A stretch of DNA of 64,000 nt from Sitta carolinensis. Its lineage: Eukaryota; Chordata; Aves; Passeriformes; Sittidae. The notes below the pieces were generated by a model, which was given only the letters and a program-made list of their open reading frames with translations, was not told the origin of the DNA and did not search any database. The stretch covers positions 27,367,690-27,431,689 of the forward strand of contig CM063289.1 in assembly GCA_032173965.1 (NCBI GenBank), given 5' to 3'. Positions 36,278 to 51,199 of this stretch are shown piece by piece; positions within the stretch are counted from its first letter, which is position 1, and the number at the start of each line of letters is the position of its first letter. A program made the translations under genes and the position numbers.

Positions 36278-39200
36278 AACAACATGTAATTTTGCTGTTG
36301 TTTGCACGTTTTCTCCAAGACATATTGGATACCATTTGCTTTTCATTACAAAAAATGTGCTGACAACAAAATCACATATTCCTGACACACAAAAGAGAGA
36401 AGACATAGCCACCATTTTTTGGGCCAGGGGAGCTGTTCCATGGGAAACTCGATGCATCATCCCCCAGGGATGCAGAGCTCACCCAACGTGAAGCACGTGC
36501 ACCTATCACTACACAACAGATGGGTCTGAGGCTTCCAAAACTTCTGTCCTTTTTTATTCATATTGCAGCATATTGATATATTATTTTCAATTATCTGAAG
36601 ATAATTAGATCTGGATATCCAAGGGTAGCCAGATGCAAACACGTCTGAAGATTTATGCAGTTGGCTGCCACATTTATAAGTGTGTTTATACCCATAAAGG
36701 CTGTGAGACAGCATTGCAGTGGAGCTACATTAGCCAGGTTAATTCATCACACAAACACCCAGCAGCAGCAGTGCCACATCCAACTTAGTGCCAGAGCTAA
36801 TTCCTGGTTCTTCACATTCAAGATACACCTAAAGCTAAGTTCTGCATACAGACCTAAATCCAAGATGGGTGCAAGTGCCTTTGGAAAAGCCAGTGCTCCT
36901 ACTAAAGGGTGTAGATCTTCAGCTGAGGTGAGATTTACAGCTCAAGGGGTAATTTTACATCAGCTGGGCTCTCTCTCACTGGAATTCAGTTTTTACACTC
37001 AGTCAGTGAGTCAGTACTGCTCTGCTTGAACAAATCAGTGTCTCCCAGCTGGATTGGGAGCTGCTGATGCTGGTTTATCAGAGAAAGGAGAGAAGCTGAG
37101 AAAAGGAGTCTATGTCTAGGGAGCTGGCAAATGGTATCTGAGAGAATACCCCAGTATCTCCTTATAAACTGCCAGCACATACTGAAAGGCAGCGCCAGAA
37201 TATGGATCAGGAGTCTACAAATTTACATCCATTTTTTGGTGAATATTTGAGCTCCACCTCCCATATATCTACTTCATATTCAGGCCTTAGCCTTACACTG
37301 CTCCATGCAAAAAAAGCAAATCCCAGTAATTCAGGACATGCCTCTCAGTCCAATCCCTCAGTGGGATGCCCAGCACTGAAGACAACAGACTGTTTTGTCC
37401 AGCCTTGTCCTTCCATAGTTTCCAAGCAGGATGATTTTAAAAAATCATATGGAACTACAGAAGAAAAATGTGGTGAAATTGGCCAAAAAGGTTGGACAGC
37501 AGAAGAAATTCCCTGATGAGCAGCAGGTCCCCCAGGCTATGGCTTCCCCAGTTCTCCCACAGCTCAGGATACCCCACAGTTTTATGGAGCCTGTTGCACA
37601 CATCAGCATGCAGCAGCTTTTCATATTGTAAAGCAGATTGAGAGAGAGCAAGAGTGTAGAAGAAAAGTAACAAGAGGACAAATTTCTTCCTCTGGCCATT
37701 TTTAATTGTCATTTCTATTAAAAACCCTCAAAAAGAGTAGGAGTGTTAAAGCTAAAGGGAGTCACTGGAATTTGTTGAGGAAGTGAAAGCCAAACAAATC
37801 CAGCTTCTTTCCTTCATGAGCTGTATTTCTTTATTATTACTAAAAAGCCACTCTTCTCTCTCTGGAGCTGGACTGCCAAAAAGGATGCATTTGGGTCTAA
37901 AAGCCCTTTTTTTCCCCTGGTGTGGTCTCTCCCTCTCTCAGCTCCCTTTCCCTGCCCTTTGCCAGCTGGTGGGTGGTCAGTGCAGCTGGCAGTGCCTCTC
38001 TGCAGTGGAGCAGGGACAATAATCAGTGATCAGGGAAGCATGGCCTGAACACACTGTGACACTGAGGACTGCTCCTCCCTGCAGGATGCAAACAGAGCTG
38101 GGCAGCAGGAAAATCCAGAGCTCCAGCACTGGAGAGCTGTTGATGGCAGTGGTGACCTGTGCAGCTCTGGCAGTGTCAATCAGCCACCCCCAAGGCCAGC
38201 ACTGGAGAGGGGGCTGTGTGTGCCCAGACCCTGGGGCACCACTGAGCCCCCAGCCCCACTGCCCGGTGGGGGTGCCCAACGGGGGAACCACTCGTGGTCC
38301 TTTCTTTGCACAGCTCAGCCTGCTCTTTATCTGCCATCCCGGATTTTGCCCCCACAGGATGTGCTGGAGCAGAAGATTTGGGCACCACACCCTTCTCCTT
38401 GACACCTCTGCCCAGCAGGACTGCAGTCATCGGCGCTGGGATCTCAGTGCAGTTGAGTTTGCTGCAATTCTACTGATTGCAACACCTCCTTTCCCAAACA
38501 AAGGTATAGTTTATTCTGTCAGTGGATTCCAGGTGAATGTTTACTGCAGCACAAACCACTCATCCTGACCAAATGGATGAGCAGCATCCCTAATGAAGGA
38601 GCCAGGAACAGACTGGCTCATGTATTTAAAAGGCTGGCTGAGAATTCAGACATCATTTGAGAATACTGCTATTATTTTTTTTTCCTTTCTGCAAAATTAA
38701 AAATCATTAAACTGATTTCCTTTTAATGTCTCTTGACTTTTGTGCTTTGCTCAAATGAGTATTTCCCTCCTGTGCATTCTGCATCCTCTCAGAATCAGCT
38801 GCACACCCACTGCCTCAGAGAAGGTCTGAGGGTTCAGGGACTTATAAAATCCCTGGGAATGTGGTTTTAACAAAGTAGGAATCACACAAACTACCAGCAG
38901 CAGGTCTGTAGAGCACAAGGCAACACGTGAGTACAGCTGCAACTTGATGGGATGATTTCCAAAAAGGAGAGGCCAATGAACAAAGCAGCAGAAATAAATT
39001 AACCTTTCACCACAGAGCTCCCACAGCAATTGGTAGCCAAGAAGCAGAAGCCTGAGACCTCCTCCAAGGGTACCCACACAAAGCTAACTACAAAGGAATA
39101 GTTACCAAAAACTCAGAGACAGCAGAAAAAGGCTCACTCTGCAGGACACAACAATCTCTTACTGGGCTGGGATAAAATGTCGTTTTTATTCAGGTGAAGC

Positions 39201-42200
39201 CCTCATTAAAACCTGGGAGAATATTGAGTAAGTAAAAAGAAGACCCTCAGGGTCCAGCCAGCCTCTCCCATCTTATTAATGAACTCTCAGACAGAGAGAA
39301 CAACATTTTGCCCAGGGAGCATCTTCCCTGCTCTACTCTATGATCTCCTGTGAGCTCCCAGGGAAGTTTGTGATAGTTCATGATGTTTAAATAAAGGTGT
39401 AAGTTGATTTACTATAGCAGAACAACACTGCCTGTGTACGTCTGCTTCAGGATCCTTTCTTGGTACAGTTATCTTTTTACATCTCTACAGAGCACAGGAA
39501 ACATATGACACAATCTGAATATTTATGGCACGCTGTGTAAAAGCAGGAGACCCTCTTCTGCACCCATCTCATTACAGGAGTTTGCAATTTTGGAAAGGCT
39601 TCCTGTCTGGGACCAACCTGAATGTGGTATTTCTACTCCAGTGTTAAACCAGACTAAAACAGTGGTGTAAATCACAGAGGATATAAAATCTTCCAGCAGC
39701 CTTTTCCAAACCAGAGCCCATGTAAAAAAGTTCAGCTAGCCACTCTCCTTCATCTGAGGGGAAAGCTTGCCTTAGGCACAAACAAAGCTTCAAATTGATT
39801 TAATTTAAAATTTCAAACTTCTGTATGCTGCTCAGCTTCCGACTGCCATCTGCTTTTTCAGCTTGCCATGACAGAGAGCACATTTTTTAGTATGTTTGTT
39901 CAAGCAGGTCCATCAGTACAATATTAATTTTCTGAGTTTGGAAGTTCTGTACGCTTTTAAAAGCCTCTAGTAATAAATCAATATAAAATACCAATAAAAA
40001 TACCATGGCTCATTCAGCCAGATTTCAAAATTGCATCTTCTCAGCCTGAAGTCAGCCTCTGTTATGTTCTCCAACTGTCCCTTCCATTTGTTTGTGCTGC
40101 ACCAAACACAAAAGTCCCTCATGATCTTAAATTGGAGCCTTTTCTATCAGCCATGAGCCTCCAACAAGCAGAACCAAATGTATTTCAGCCACATCAGGTG
40201 AAGACACCCCTGCTCAGATGTTCCAAGAGCAGAACAGTGAAACAATCTTTCCAGTAGGAATTCAGTTTATCTCAAATCAGACCTGTCTTGACATCCTGTT
40301 CCAGTTATTCCAGGGCCTTTTCCCCCACCCATTTTCTTTTATTTTAAAGCATCCTTTATAAAATTGATTTTACAAAGAACAAAGGGTGTCACTTGGGACC
40401 TCTCCACTAAGTTAATCTACTTTTCCAAACTGCTTAACTGATGTGTTGCATTGTGCCAAGGCAAGAATGAGCAGAGCTCTTCTTCCACTTGCAAATGCAC
40501 TAAAATTAAGTTCTTCACTAGGCTTTGCACTTAAAATATGGATCTTTTGCATCCTTCCAAAACACCCTCCTTCCAACAAACACATTCCTAGAGACAGGCA
40601 TATGTTACAAACATTCCAAACAAATGAACTTTGGAGGAAACTGCGGCTTGTGCCTGTCCCTGCTGAGAAGGCAGGATTGTGCCAAGCCATGGCTAAAGCT
40701 GGAAAACTCCATCAATAGATGGGGTGTGAGGCAGCCCAGCCATGGGTTCATTTGTGGGTGCACCCCTGAATTCAGCCCAGGCCTCGTCCAGCCCTCCCCT
40801 CTGCCAAAACCCCAGCAGTGGACAGTGCCCACCAAAGCCCAGTTTGCTCTGCACAAGCAACTGTGCAGCGATTAGTAACTGCTTTAGGTGAAAACTAAAA
40901 CCCACAGTGGTCACATATCAGCCCAGTGCTCTTTACAACTTCTCCAGCCTTACTGAAATTCCAATTTAAACTGTTGTATCTTCCACCTAAACTCTGCTCA
41001 CACCCTCAGCAGCAGGACACCAGTGGGGATTCAGCCCCTGACCCCCCTCTGACCCATCCTCTTTCTATTCAGCAGTGAGCTAACAACCCCAGCTCTGCTC
41101 TGACACTCACACAGCCCTTCAAGGTCTCCCTGAGAGGCAACACATAAATGTAAATTCTATAATTATTTGAAAGCAGAGTCTCTTCCAACCTGAGTGAGAT
41201 CTGATAGCATCTCTGCCTTATAAATAATGTAATGTGCTGGCAGGGTTTGCTTCTCTGTACAAGGCACAGAAGGCCCAGCTGGAGCACAAACAAGAATACA
41301 AGGAAAACACAGTTGACAAAAAATGTACTGGGAGACCCAAAAAGATGTTATCTACAGATCTCAGCATAGATGGACATCAGGGCTTCCTTCTGATTTAGGG
41401 CAACATCTGTGATCAGTGAAAACAGAGGCAATTTGGGAAAGATGAGAAAGCAGAGCCGAGCTGCTCTGGAGATGTGAACGTTGCAAATACCCCAAATATT
41501 TCAGTCAAATCTCTTTTGCAGCTCTACCTTCAAAGTAAAGATCGTAAAATAATAAAACGCTGTTGTCAACATCCTGAAAACAAACAATCAAGGGGGAAAA
41601 AATAATAAAAAATTCAGAGATGTCTTCTCAACACCCTTCCACCAGAACTGGCTTTTTTTACTTGTGGGTTTGTAAAAGAACTCGGACACCTCACAGAGCT
41701 CCCAGAAAGCCCTCACCTCTTGCTAACCACCTGCATTTTCTGAGATAAAAGGCTGAGGGCAGGGATCTGGTTTACTGTAAATAAACCACAAACTACTGGA
41801 CCATCTGGAGCTGTTCTGTGCTTTCTGCTGGCTCGGCAATTTTAAGGAGGCTTGTTTCCAAATGATGACACAGTTTGGGGGATTTAAACCATAATCTTTA
41901 AAACACATATTTGAAAGGTATTAGCTAATTATTTAGGCTGCAAAACCAGCAAATAAACCGAAGTTCTTTGAACTGGTGGGGTTTTGAAGTTAGTGGGTGA
42001 TTGAAACGAGTTATAGGTAAAACCATTTGATTGACTTGTGTGGAGGTGGACTGTAAATGAGAGGGGAAAAGGAGCCTGGTCTTTGTGAAGGTTAAAAATC
42101 GATATGGAACCAGTCAAGGAGAGTTCACCCTGGAGGGAACAGCACCGATGGCACAAGAGCAGCCAAATTTCACCCACCGTGGCAGGAACTGCTGTGCAGC

Positions 42201-43093
42201 TTATAAACCACTTACAACACATTTCAACTTTTCCATAGGCTGCCTGAATAGGAACACATTTTTCTCAGAGAAATTATGACTTATCACAAATTTAATGCTT
42301 ATGTACTACAAAAATTTCTCTCTTCCTTCCGTGCCTGCAGCTTTATTCGCTTCGGTTATCTGCTGTGGGACTGTCAGCCTTGCCTGCTCCTTTTGCACTA
42401 GCAGATCCATTTTTTCCCTGATGTGTTTCCCAAACAACCATCTTAAAGACAATTTAAGATTGCATTTTTGGGGAAAAAAAGACCTCAAGCTGAGCATTAT
42501 TAGTTTGGGGTCAGCACAGCAGGCCCAAATCAGCATCAAATCAGTTATATCCGAGCACATTGCCACTCACCAGGAATCCTGTGTGAAGCTCCACGAGTTT
42601 ATCCCTATTTTGCCTCATTCCTGTAAATAACCTGAGTGATTAATTTCCAAATCTGAACCAGACACCCCTGAGCATGCCTGTAAGAGTGCTGCTTTTGGGG
42701 TTCAGGGGGCCCCAAGTGGGGCAGGGTGAGAAATTCCCCTTCCAGAAGATGTTCAGCTACGACACAGATTGACAGGGGATAAAAAACCTGATAGGCAGCC
42801 ATTTGTTACAATTAATGTTTAATTAAGAGCAGATGTTATTAGTTTTGAGTCAGAAAACCAACATGTCTTCTATGCATGGATGGAAATTCTGAGTTTGGTG
42901 ATAAATAAACAATTCATAAATGAATGCAGCAGAGAGTTCCTAACAGGGAATGCTGTCTGGGAAACATGCAGTTCCTAAGGCCTGAAGAAAACAACGTGGG
43001 TCTGATTTCCCTTCCTTCTTCATCATCCTCTAATGCTGGGAGAGATAGAAAGATGGATGCATCTGGTTTGGGCTTTTATACAAATCTCTAACC

Positions 43094-43108
43094 ATATATA
43101 TATATATA
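43094..43108. repeat. (TA)n microsatellite
   Basis: A short alternating AT run, continued by imperfect 'acatatacatat'. Confidence 0.85.
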
Positions 43109-44103
43109 ACATATACATATTGAAAAATACAACTCTCTCCTTTTCTTTCCTAGAAAGCCATCAGATACTGCAGCACTTACTGCATCTCCAGACTGCCCAT
43201 AAACTTTAAAAATATTAAAAATTCTAGCACAAATCTTCACTTCCTTTTTTTTTTACTCTACCTTTTCTAATTTTTTTAATTTTTTTTTTAATAATATTAA
43301 CCTGCTCCTTCTAAGTCCTTATTTTTAGCATTCCATTCCTTTTGGTCAAACAGACACTGGAATGAACTTTGCATTTAAGCCATGTACTTCAGAAAGAAGA
43401 TATCATGCAGCCAGCAAACCCATCACATGTCCATTGTATTTTGGAAAAGGGTTAGAACTGGGTAAAGCTCTTGTGAGAGGAATGAAAATATTCCTGAATG
43501 CATATAAAAGACTTACAAAAAGCCAATAAATACAGTGATATTGTGGCCCCCTACAACAAAATGACACGGCTGGAAAATGATCTCAAGAAACAATTTTCAT
43601 GCCAGTGTAAGTCTTATTAATGATGAAGAGTTCCCTGTTAAAGGCAGAGAAAGGAAGGGAATGCACTGGCATTACATTTCAGTAACCAGGGACCCTCTGG
43701 AACTGGAACTTCAAAATAGGATTTCTTAAAAGCTTTTTCTTTCCTAAATTCCCTTTGCAGAAGCCTGCTTATTCTTTCATAATCACTTCAAAGCAATCCC
43801 CAGCCTTGCAATAAAGTAAATTCAAAGCAATTAGAGAGTAGATCTACACAGCAAGACCAAACAGTGCTTATAGAGGGTTTCTGTAAAGTGGTTCTGCATA
43901 CATTTTCCTTGGAATGACATTATTTGTATAAAGAAGTAGGGGGATATTTTATGAAGGGAAAGAAAATACGAAATAAATTTATGACAGCAAATAGAAACAC
44001 TGCATCTCCGGAGTGTGGTATTATATTGCAGTTTGCAAGCACAACCAACACAGCATCGCCCTGCCACGTTCATGCATTTTAGTGAACAATAACAGAGAAG
44101 GGG

Positions 44104-44118
44104 AAAAAAAAAAAAAAA
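44104..44118. repeat. A15 homopolymer with GAAA extension
   Basis: Fifteen A followed by 'gaaagaaagg'. No retrocopy is recognised upstream. Confidence 0.85.
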
Positions 44119-44374
44119 GAAAGAAAGGCGTCTCTGCAGCGTGCTACAATAAAAGCCACCACGTCCTACAATAACAAGCTACATATGTTCAGGAATAAAC
44201 AGACCAAGTTTGCATTTTCCTGCCCCGGCTCCCAGCGGCCCTGCCTTGCTGCTTTGCCAATTGACGTTTTCACAAGGCAAACCCTGTGAAATGCAAAACT
44301 GCCTCTTGCCTCTCACCGCTGGTGCTGGTGATGGAGGGGAGCGGAGCTGCGCTCAGCCGAGGTGCGGGTATTTT

Positions 44375-44600
44375 CATCGTGATGCAAATAATTGTAACAA
44401 TTAAGAATATAATTTTGGGAGATGTCAGTGGCGTAATTACTCACATGGCTTCCAGCCAATTAAACAGTAGGTGAATTAGCCCATTTAATTGGGTTTGGAA
44501 TTTCAGCGCAAGGTGTTTTATGCTTTGTATTCTGTCAACATTTTGCTGAACTATACGTTAATAATTCTGATTGCTCTCGAAATAACATCTGGGTAAACTT
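44375..44600. promoter_or_regulatory. Candidate conserved non-coding element with octamer and homeodomain motifs
   Basis: A perfect octamer ATGCAAAT (44382-44389, POU-factor type) is followed by 'aattgtaacaattaag', which contains SOX-like ACAAT cores. Repeated TAAT/ATTA cores follow ('gcgtaattactcac', 'gccaattaaacag', 'cccatttaattggg') through about 44570. The block is unique sequence with no coding frame, beside a modest CpG-rich patch (44340-44370). The motif content is seen directly; enhancer function is inference. Confidence 0.35.
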
Positions 44601-47600
44601 AGTCTGGAGAACAAGAACCACTGCCTGAAAGGTTATACACACCTGTGATCCCAGTTGTGCAAGCAGATTGACTCCAACAAAAGCTCCATTCAAGGAAGAT
44701 GGAAGCCTTGATTGCTTGTAAGCCCATTAAACACTCTGAATGGCCATGAAGATGAAACAAGGAAGCGCTTTAGGACTCTGAAGTTGGAAGTCTTGGAGGA
44801 AAAATGGCAATAAAAGAACAACACAAAGTGATTATTGCCAGTGTAAAAAGACAAGCGTATAACAGTAACCGAAAAGGAAAAAAGGGGGAAAAAAGTGTCA
44901 TATCTCTTCTTGGAGACTGCTGTGATTCAGCTAATCTCCTCTATTAGCAGATGATCACAATACACAATTGTCCTCGGTAAGATGTGGAAACAGAGGCACT
45001 CACGGGTTAGTGGAGAAGTACTTCACAGCTACCCTAAGGAAGCAGGAACAGGCACAGGCACACTGCAACTGGAGATTACAGTTAATGACAATAACAGCAT
45101 ACAAATGAACCCTCCTGCACAGAGATTAGCTGGAGAACTAAAATGCCCTTTTTAAAAAGGGGCTGATGAGAGCCAAACTAATACAGCAGCAAACGCCTAC
45201 TAACCCCAGAAACGAGAGAGAGTACAAGGTCCAGATGAGATGCTCTTTTTATGCCAGGAGCTGGTTTATTTTACTCCCCATTGTCACTGCCTAAAACGGG
45301 GAGGGTCCTTGGGTGTGCTTAGCATCAATCTCTCATTGAAATTCAGACACTGTTGCTCAGCCCTGATTGAGTCACTTCATCTGCAGACTTCATTTCTGAG
45401 AATTCTAGGAATAAGTAGCAGGCTCTGAGTTGGGAAACCTCCATCAGCCCGGTGTCACTCCAGGCTGAAACAATGCAGTGGCAAGGAGGAGAAACACTGA
45501 ATGGTTTTGGTTTAGGTGTACAGCAACACTGGAATCCCAGGGATGCTTTCAGGGGAACTGCTGCATCAGAGCTGGATCACTTTGTCCGTTTTACACAGCT
45601 TCAGAATCCTTCAGGATTCCTAACATTACAGAAGACAAATCAGACGTGCAGCTACAGATCTTCTCAGTTCAAGGGTAATATTCTGCCTATCAGACAGCCC
45701 TGTGTAGCTGAAGGCAGAGGTTGGACTGTGCTGTCCAGTACTGCACAGCCCAGAACAGCTCTCAGGAGTCACACCTGTAAAATGCAAGTCCGGGACCTGA
45801 ATTGCAGCGTGGACTCTTCTACTTGTGTATTAAACACTTCAATCAAACAAGTTGTTCTATGCCTCCCATGCCTCATTCCTCCCGTTTCAAATATCAGAAT
45901 AAATCAGTGATTCATATTCCAAAAGCATTATGAGATCTTTGCATGTAGCGTGCTCCATAGCATTATTGTTATTTATAATTAACAGCAGGGTTGCTCCACT
46001 ATTAATAACACTTAGCAGCAGTGCTTTTCATCTTCAAACCACTTTCTGAGCACTAATTAACTTCAGACTTCTGTTGTTCAGAACATCTTACTTGTTGTTC
46101 TGCTTCCCTCAGTTCCCTGTGTTACAGGGGCAACAGGGAAAACCCTGCGAGCTTCAGGCAACTTGATACTGAATATTTAACTTTAGAGGGTCACTTAATA
46201 ACTCCCACAGCAAGCATTGCTTCCACCTTGACAAATTTTCTCTGAGGTGTCTTTGTAAGACACTGGAGTGGATCCACACTGCCCTTTTTAATGGGAACTG
46301 TGCAGAATTAGCAGGGCACAAACAGATTTCCCTGAGTTTCCTTGATTTTCTCCCCTGCCTGAGCACTGCCCCTCTCCTCTCTCCCTGCTGCAAAGTGGAA
46401 TTAACAGAGACTTCTGGGGGTGCTTGGGAACCCCCAAAGCAGCTCAGCACTCGGTGCAATGGGAACAGAGATGAAAAATGCTTTTTCTTCACTCTGCACT
46501 TTATCTCACCCAGAATTTCATTCCAGCAGCAACGTCTCAGGGCAGCTGGTCCCATTTTTTTTCTTCATTAGCCATTTCTCAAGTATACAGAATGTGGCAC
46601 AGAGGCCATTTTTAGTGAAGGATTTCTTACTCAGTAATGTGTTTTCGATGTTGGCAGGACAAGGCAGCACAGGGCACCCCTGGATCCTGCAGGATGAGCT
46701 GCTGAGCAGGGAGCAGAGGACCCTGCCTTAGCTCCTCTCCTGCCAGGTGGGTCAGAGCACCCCATCCAATTTAGCTGCTCTAAGTGTAATCAACATTTAT
46801 CAGGCCCCCAGTGTCCCTACAGCACAGGATGCTCTCAACTTTGGAAGGGAAACTGAGAGAAAACAGGTTGGAGAGGGGAAATGAATCTATAGGAATGTGA
46901 TGGGGGGAAAAAAGAATGAATTAACAATAGCAAGGAAATGTGGGTTCTTACAAAATCATTCCTTTGGCTCATACTGATTTGGACCAGCTATTGAAGGGAT
47001 GCTGATTCATTTTAATTTACTTGGTTAATCATTCAGCATCAAACACAGATCAATACAAACCCTATTTATTAGGCCCAACTTTAAAAACTGCTACCTCCCT
47101 ACAAGTTCCTTTTGCATCTCTCCCACCCTTCTTTTGCATGTTTCTACCAAGAGTGCAGGAAAAGCAATGAGAACTTCCCTTACAGATGCTCCTGTGTCCT
47201 CTGGAGGGACACTGTGCCCGCTGCCTTTCCTGCACTTTTTCACCACGAAATGGGGATTGGCATCACCAAGTTTGCACAGATTTGTAAAGGGATTGCATTA
47301 GCTCACTATGAGGTATGGCTCCGGTTCATGGAATTTTATCTCACACATCATACTAAAAGCACAGTTATTTATTCCAGGGCTTCCTTTTTTAAATTTTTTT
47401 TTAATGGAAAATCTATAACAGCAAAAACATCCAATCAGTGAAACCATCCACACATTTACATGATCATAAGAGGGCACTTCAAGTGGTACACTAATTATGC
47501 CTTCTCAGCATATATTTGGCCCTGGAGGTAACAATAACATAAATTCTTCATTGTGCTCTAATTTAGCATCCAAAGATTAGCATATTCCACCCCTTTTATA

Positions 47601-47749
47601 AACTACAGAGTTTCCAGCACACTCTGCATTTAAAATCCAGAAGCAAAATGTATATATTGTGGATTTAAAACAAGAAAAGGCTGTTTGCAAACTGACAGGG
47701 GTCTCTCACCCAGAGCACTGGATTAATGTCCAGTGGAATGAATGTCCAC

Positions 47750-47789
47750 TGTGGGCCCTTCCAACCTTTCCCATTCTGTGATTCTGTGA
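47750..47789 (+). repeat. CR1 3' terminus remnant
   Basis: Only the last 40 bases can be recognised: 'gggcccttccaacctttccc' followed by 'attctgtgattctgtga', the short terminal repeats of CR1 in plus orientation. Upstream text no longer matches. Confidence 0.7.
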
Positions 47790-48844
47790 AACAAATCACG
47801 TACCCAGCTCCTGGAGTAACAGCCAAACACCCAGACTAGTGCACCATGTAATTCAATTGATTGCCCTGAGAAACAATAATATAGTTATAATACTTCTACT
47901 GGCTTGATCCCCAGGGGAGCAAATTTACTCTGGTCTCCCTAACTGGTTGATAACATATTTAAATGCCAGTCAGTCACTAATCCGTTGCTGCTCCATCCTC
48001 TGAGAGCTGCTTTATTGAACACTGTAATTGCCTGGATGTTGTTTTTCATTTCTGTAGCTGTTGCTGTTAATTAAATATTTCATAGAAAGCTCTCTCTGAC
48101 ATTTCTTACTGCATTCTTGAATATCTGATAAGATATACAGGCTGAATATTTGTACCTGCTGCTCTCTGCTGATACTCTTGTCCTAGATTCGAACCCCCAA
48201 AACACTAAAGAAATGACACACTTTTAGTGAAATTAGGACTCACACTGTTAAAGGGCTGAGGGGAGCAGAATGAAATAGAGGCATATGCCATGTCTGCTGG
48301 ATCACAGATGTCAGCTGAAGCAGGATGTACATCTGGACTGCAGGATTTACCTTCCTTCTCCCTGTAAATTTGGTGAATGTGGGCACTGCATCGGCGGCAG
48401 GATTGATTTTCTGGAGTCAAACCTTAGCAGCAAATGTCAGACTGGGCATTCTTCAAACAAAAAAATCTTGGAGGAAGGTAGAGCTCAGGATTAGCTGACT
48501 TTGTGTGCTATGGTACAAGAGAAAGGCAGCATGAAGAGGCATTCTGGCAGCTCTGGGGATGGCAGGTGGGGTTACCCGTTAAGTGAGGGGGAGATCCAGC
48601 AGTGGACACACAATGCCCAGTGGAACACGAGGACCAAGAGCTTAAGGCTGAGTTGGGGATGTCAAAACACCCAGAAACTCCCTAACACTGGAGATACAAT
48701 GCTGTTGTTTTCCCACTGCACTCTAATGACTACTGCCTCCCAAATGAACAAGACTGTTAATGAAAACAAACCACTGCTAATGCTCTGAATTAACTTGTCC
48801 AAAGGGGTCTGACAAGAAACTCTGGAGCAGAAACAAAGAGTAGG
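47790..48844. other. Non-coding unique sequence, conserved-looking in part
   Basis: No gene. The stretch 47950-48185 ('aacactgtaattgcctggat', 'tgctgttaattaaatatttc', 'gaatatctgataagatatac') is AT-rich, unique and resembles conserved non-coding DNA. Confidence 0.45.
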
Positions 48845-49513
48845 GGGTTTGTTTGGCAAGGGTTTGGTAGTGGGGGGGGGCTACAGAGGTGGTTTCTGTG
48901 TGAAGCAGCCAGAAATACCCCTCATGTCCAAGAGAGCCAATTCCAGCAGGCTCCAGGATGGACCCACCACTGGCCATAGCTGAGTCCATCAGCAGTGCTG
49001 GCAGTGCAGCTGGAATAACATCATAAAGAAGGGGGAATGTTGCTGTGCAAAAGCAGCAGCAGCTGAGGAGTGAGAGAAACAGCCCTGCAGATCCCAGGTC
49101 AGAGGGGAAGAAGGGGCAGGAGATTCTCATGGAAGATTCCTCCCATGGGGAAGATCATGGAGAAGCAGAATGCGACCTGGCAGCCCAGGGAGCTCCATGG
49201 TGGAGTTGAGATCCACCTGCATCCCATGGGGAACCCCACACCAGAGCAGGGGGATGCCCAAAGGAGGCTGTGACCCCATGGGGCAGGCTCCTGGCAGGAG
49301 AGATGTGGTCCCATGGAGAGAGGAGCCTGTGAGGGAGTAGATATGCGGGCAGGACTTGTGACCCTGAGGGGATCCTCCATGGAACAGCCTGCTCCTGAAG
49401 GACTGCAGCCTCTGGAAGGACCCACACTGGAGAAGTTCATGTGTCCCATGGGAGGCACCCCACACTGGAGCAGGGAAGAGTGTGAGGAGTCTTCCACCTG
49501 AGGAGGAAGGAGA
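48845..49513 (+). mobile_element. Avian interspersed repeat with CCATGG-rich internal array (probably ERV-derived)
   Basis: The text 'ggtttgtttggcaagggttt', 'gggggggctacagaggtggt', 'catcagcagtgctggcag' and the later 'cctgctcctgaaggactgca' and 'cactggagcagggaagagtg' match a dispersed avian repeat that I recall from bird genomes. Its membership of an endogenous-retrovirus family is my recollection and not shown here. The right half is a degenerate array in which CCATGG occurs seven times, at 49143, 49195, 49224, 49276, 49311, 49377 and 49445. The units also share 'ctggagcag'-like words. The opposite-strand frames (49099-49579) are by-products of this repetitive composition. Confidence 0.72.

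Positions 49514-51199
<1,686 letters not shown>

Larger units (their letters stand above)
33511..47749. other. Long repeat-poor non-coding interval
   Basis: In these 14 kb I recognise no CR1, LTR or other transposable element. There are only simple runs: T21 at 36257-36277, (TA)n at 43094-43108 and A15 at 44104-44118. There is no gene. The 180-codon frame at 38026-38568 lies in locally GC-rich DNA and the 152-codon frame at 45452-45910 has no domain. Conserved-looking AT-rich blocks occur at 42790-42930 and 44375-44600. My recognition of old repeats by eye is limited. Confidence 0.5.

Noticed and set aside
38026..38568. 180-codon plus-strand open frame in GC-rich DNA
   Set aside because: Overlapping frames exist on both strands and the peptide matches no family I know; locally high GC lowers stop frequency.
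48170..48210. tRNA-like B box (ttcgaaccccc) on the minus strand
   Set aside because: The flanking bases do not form a T-arm stem and no A box or acceptor stem can be found at the right distance.
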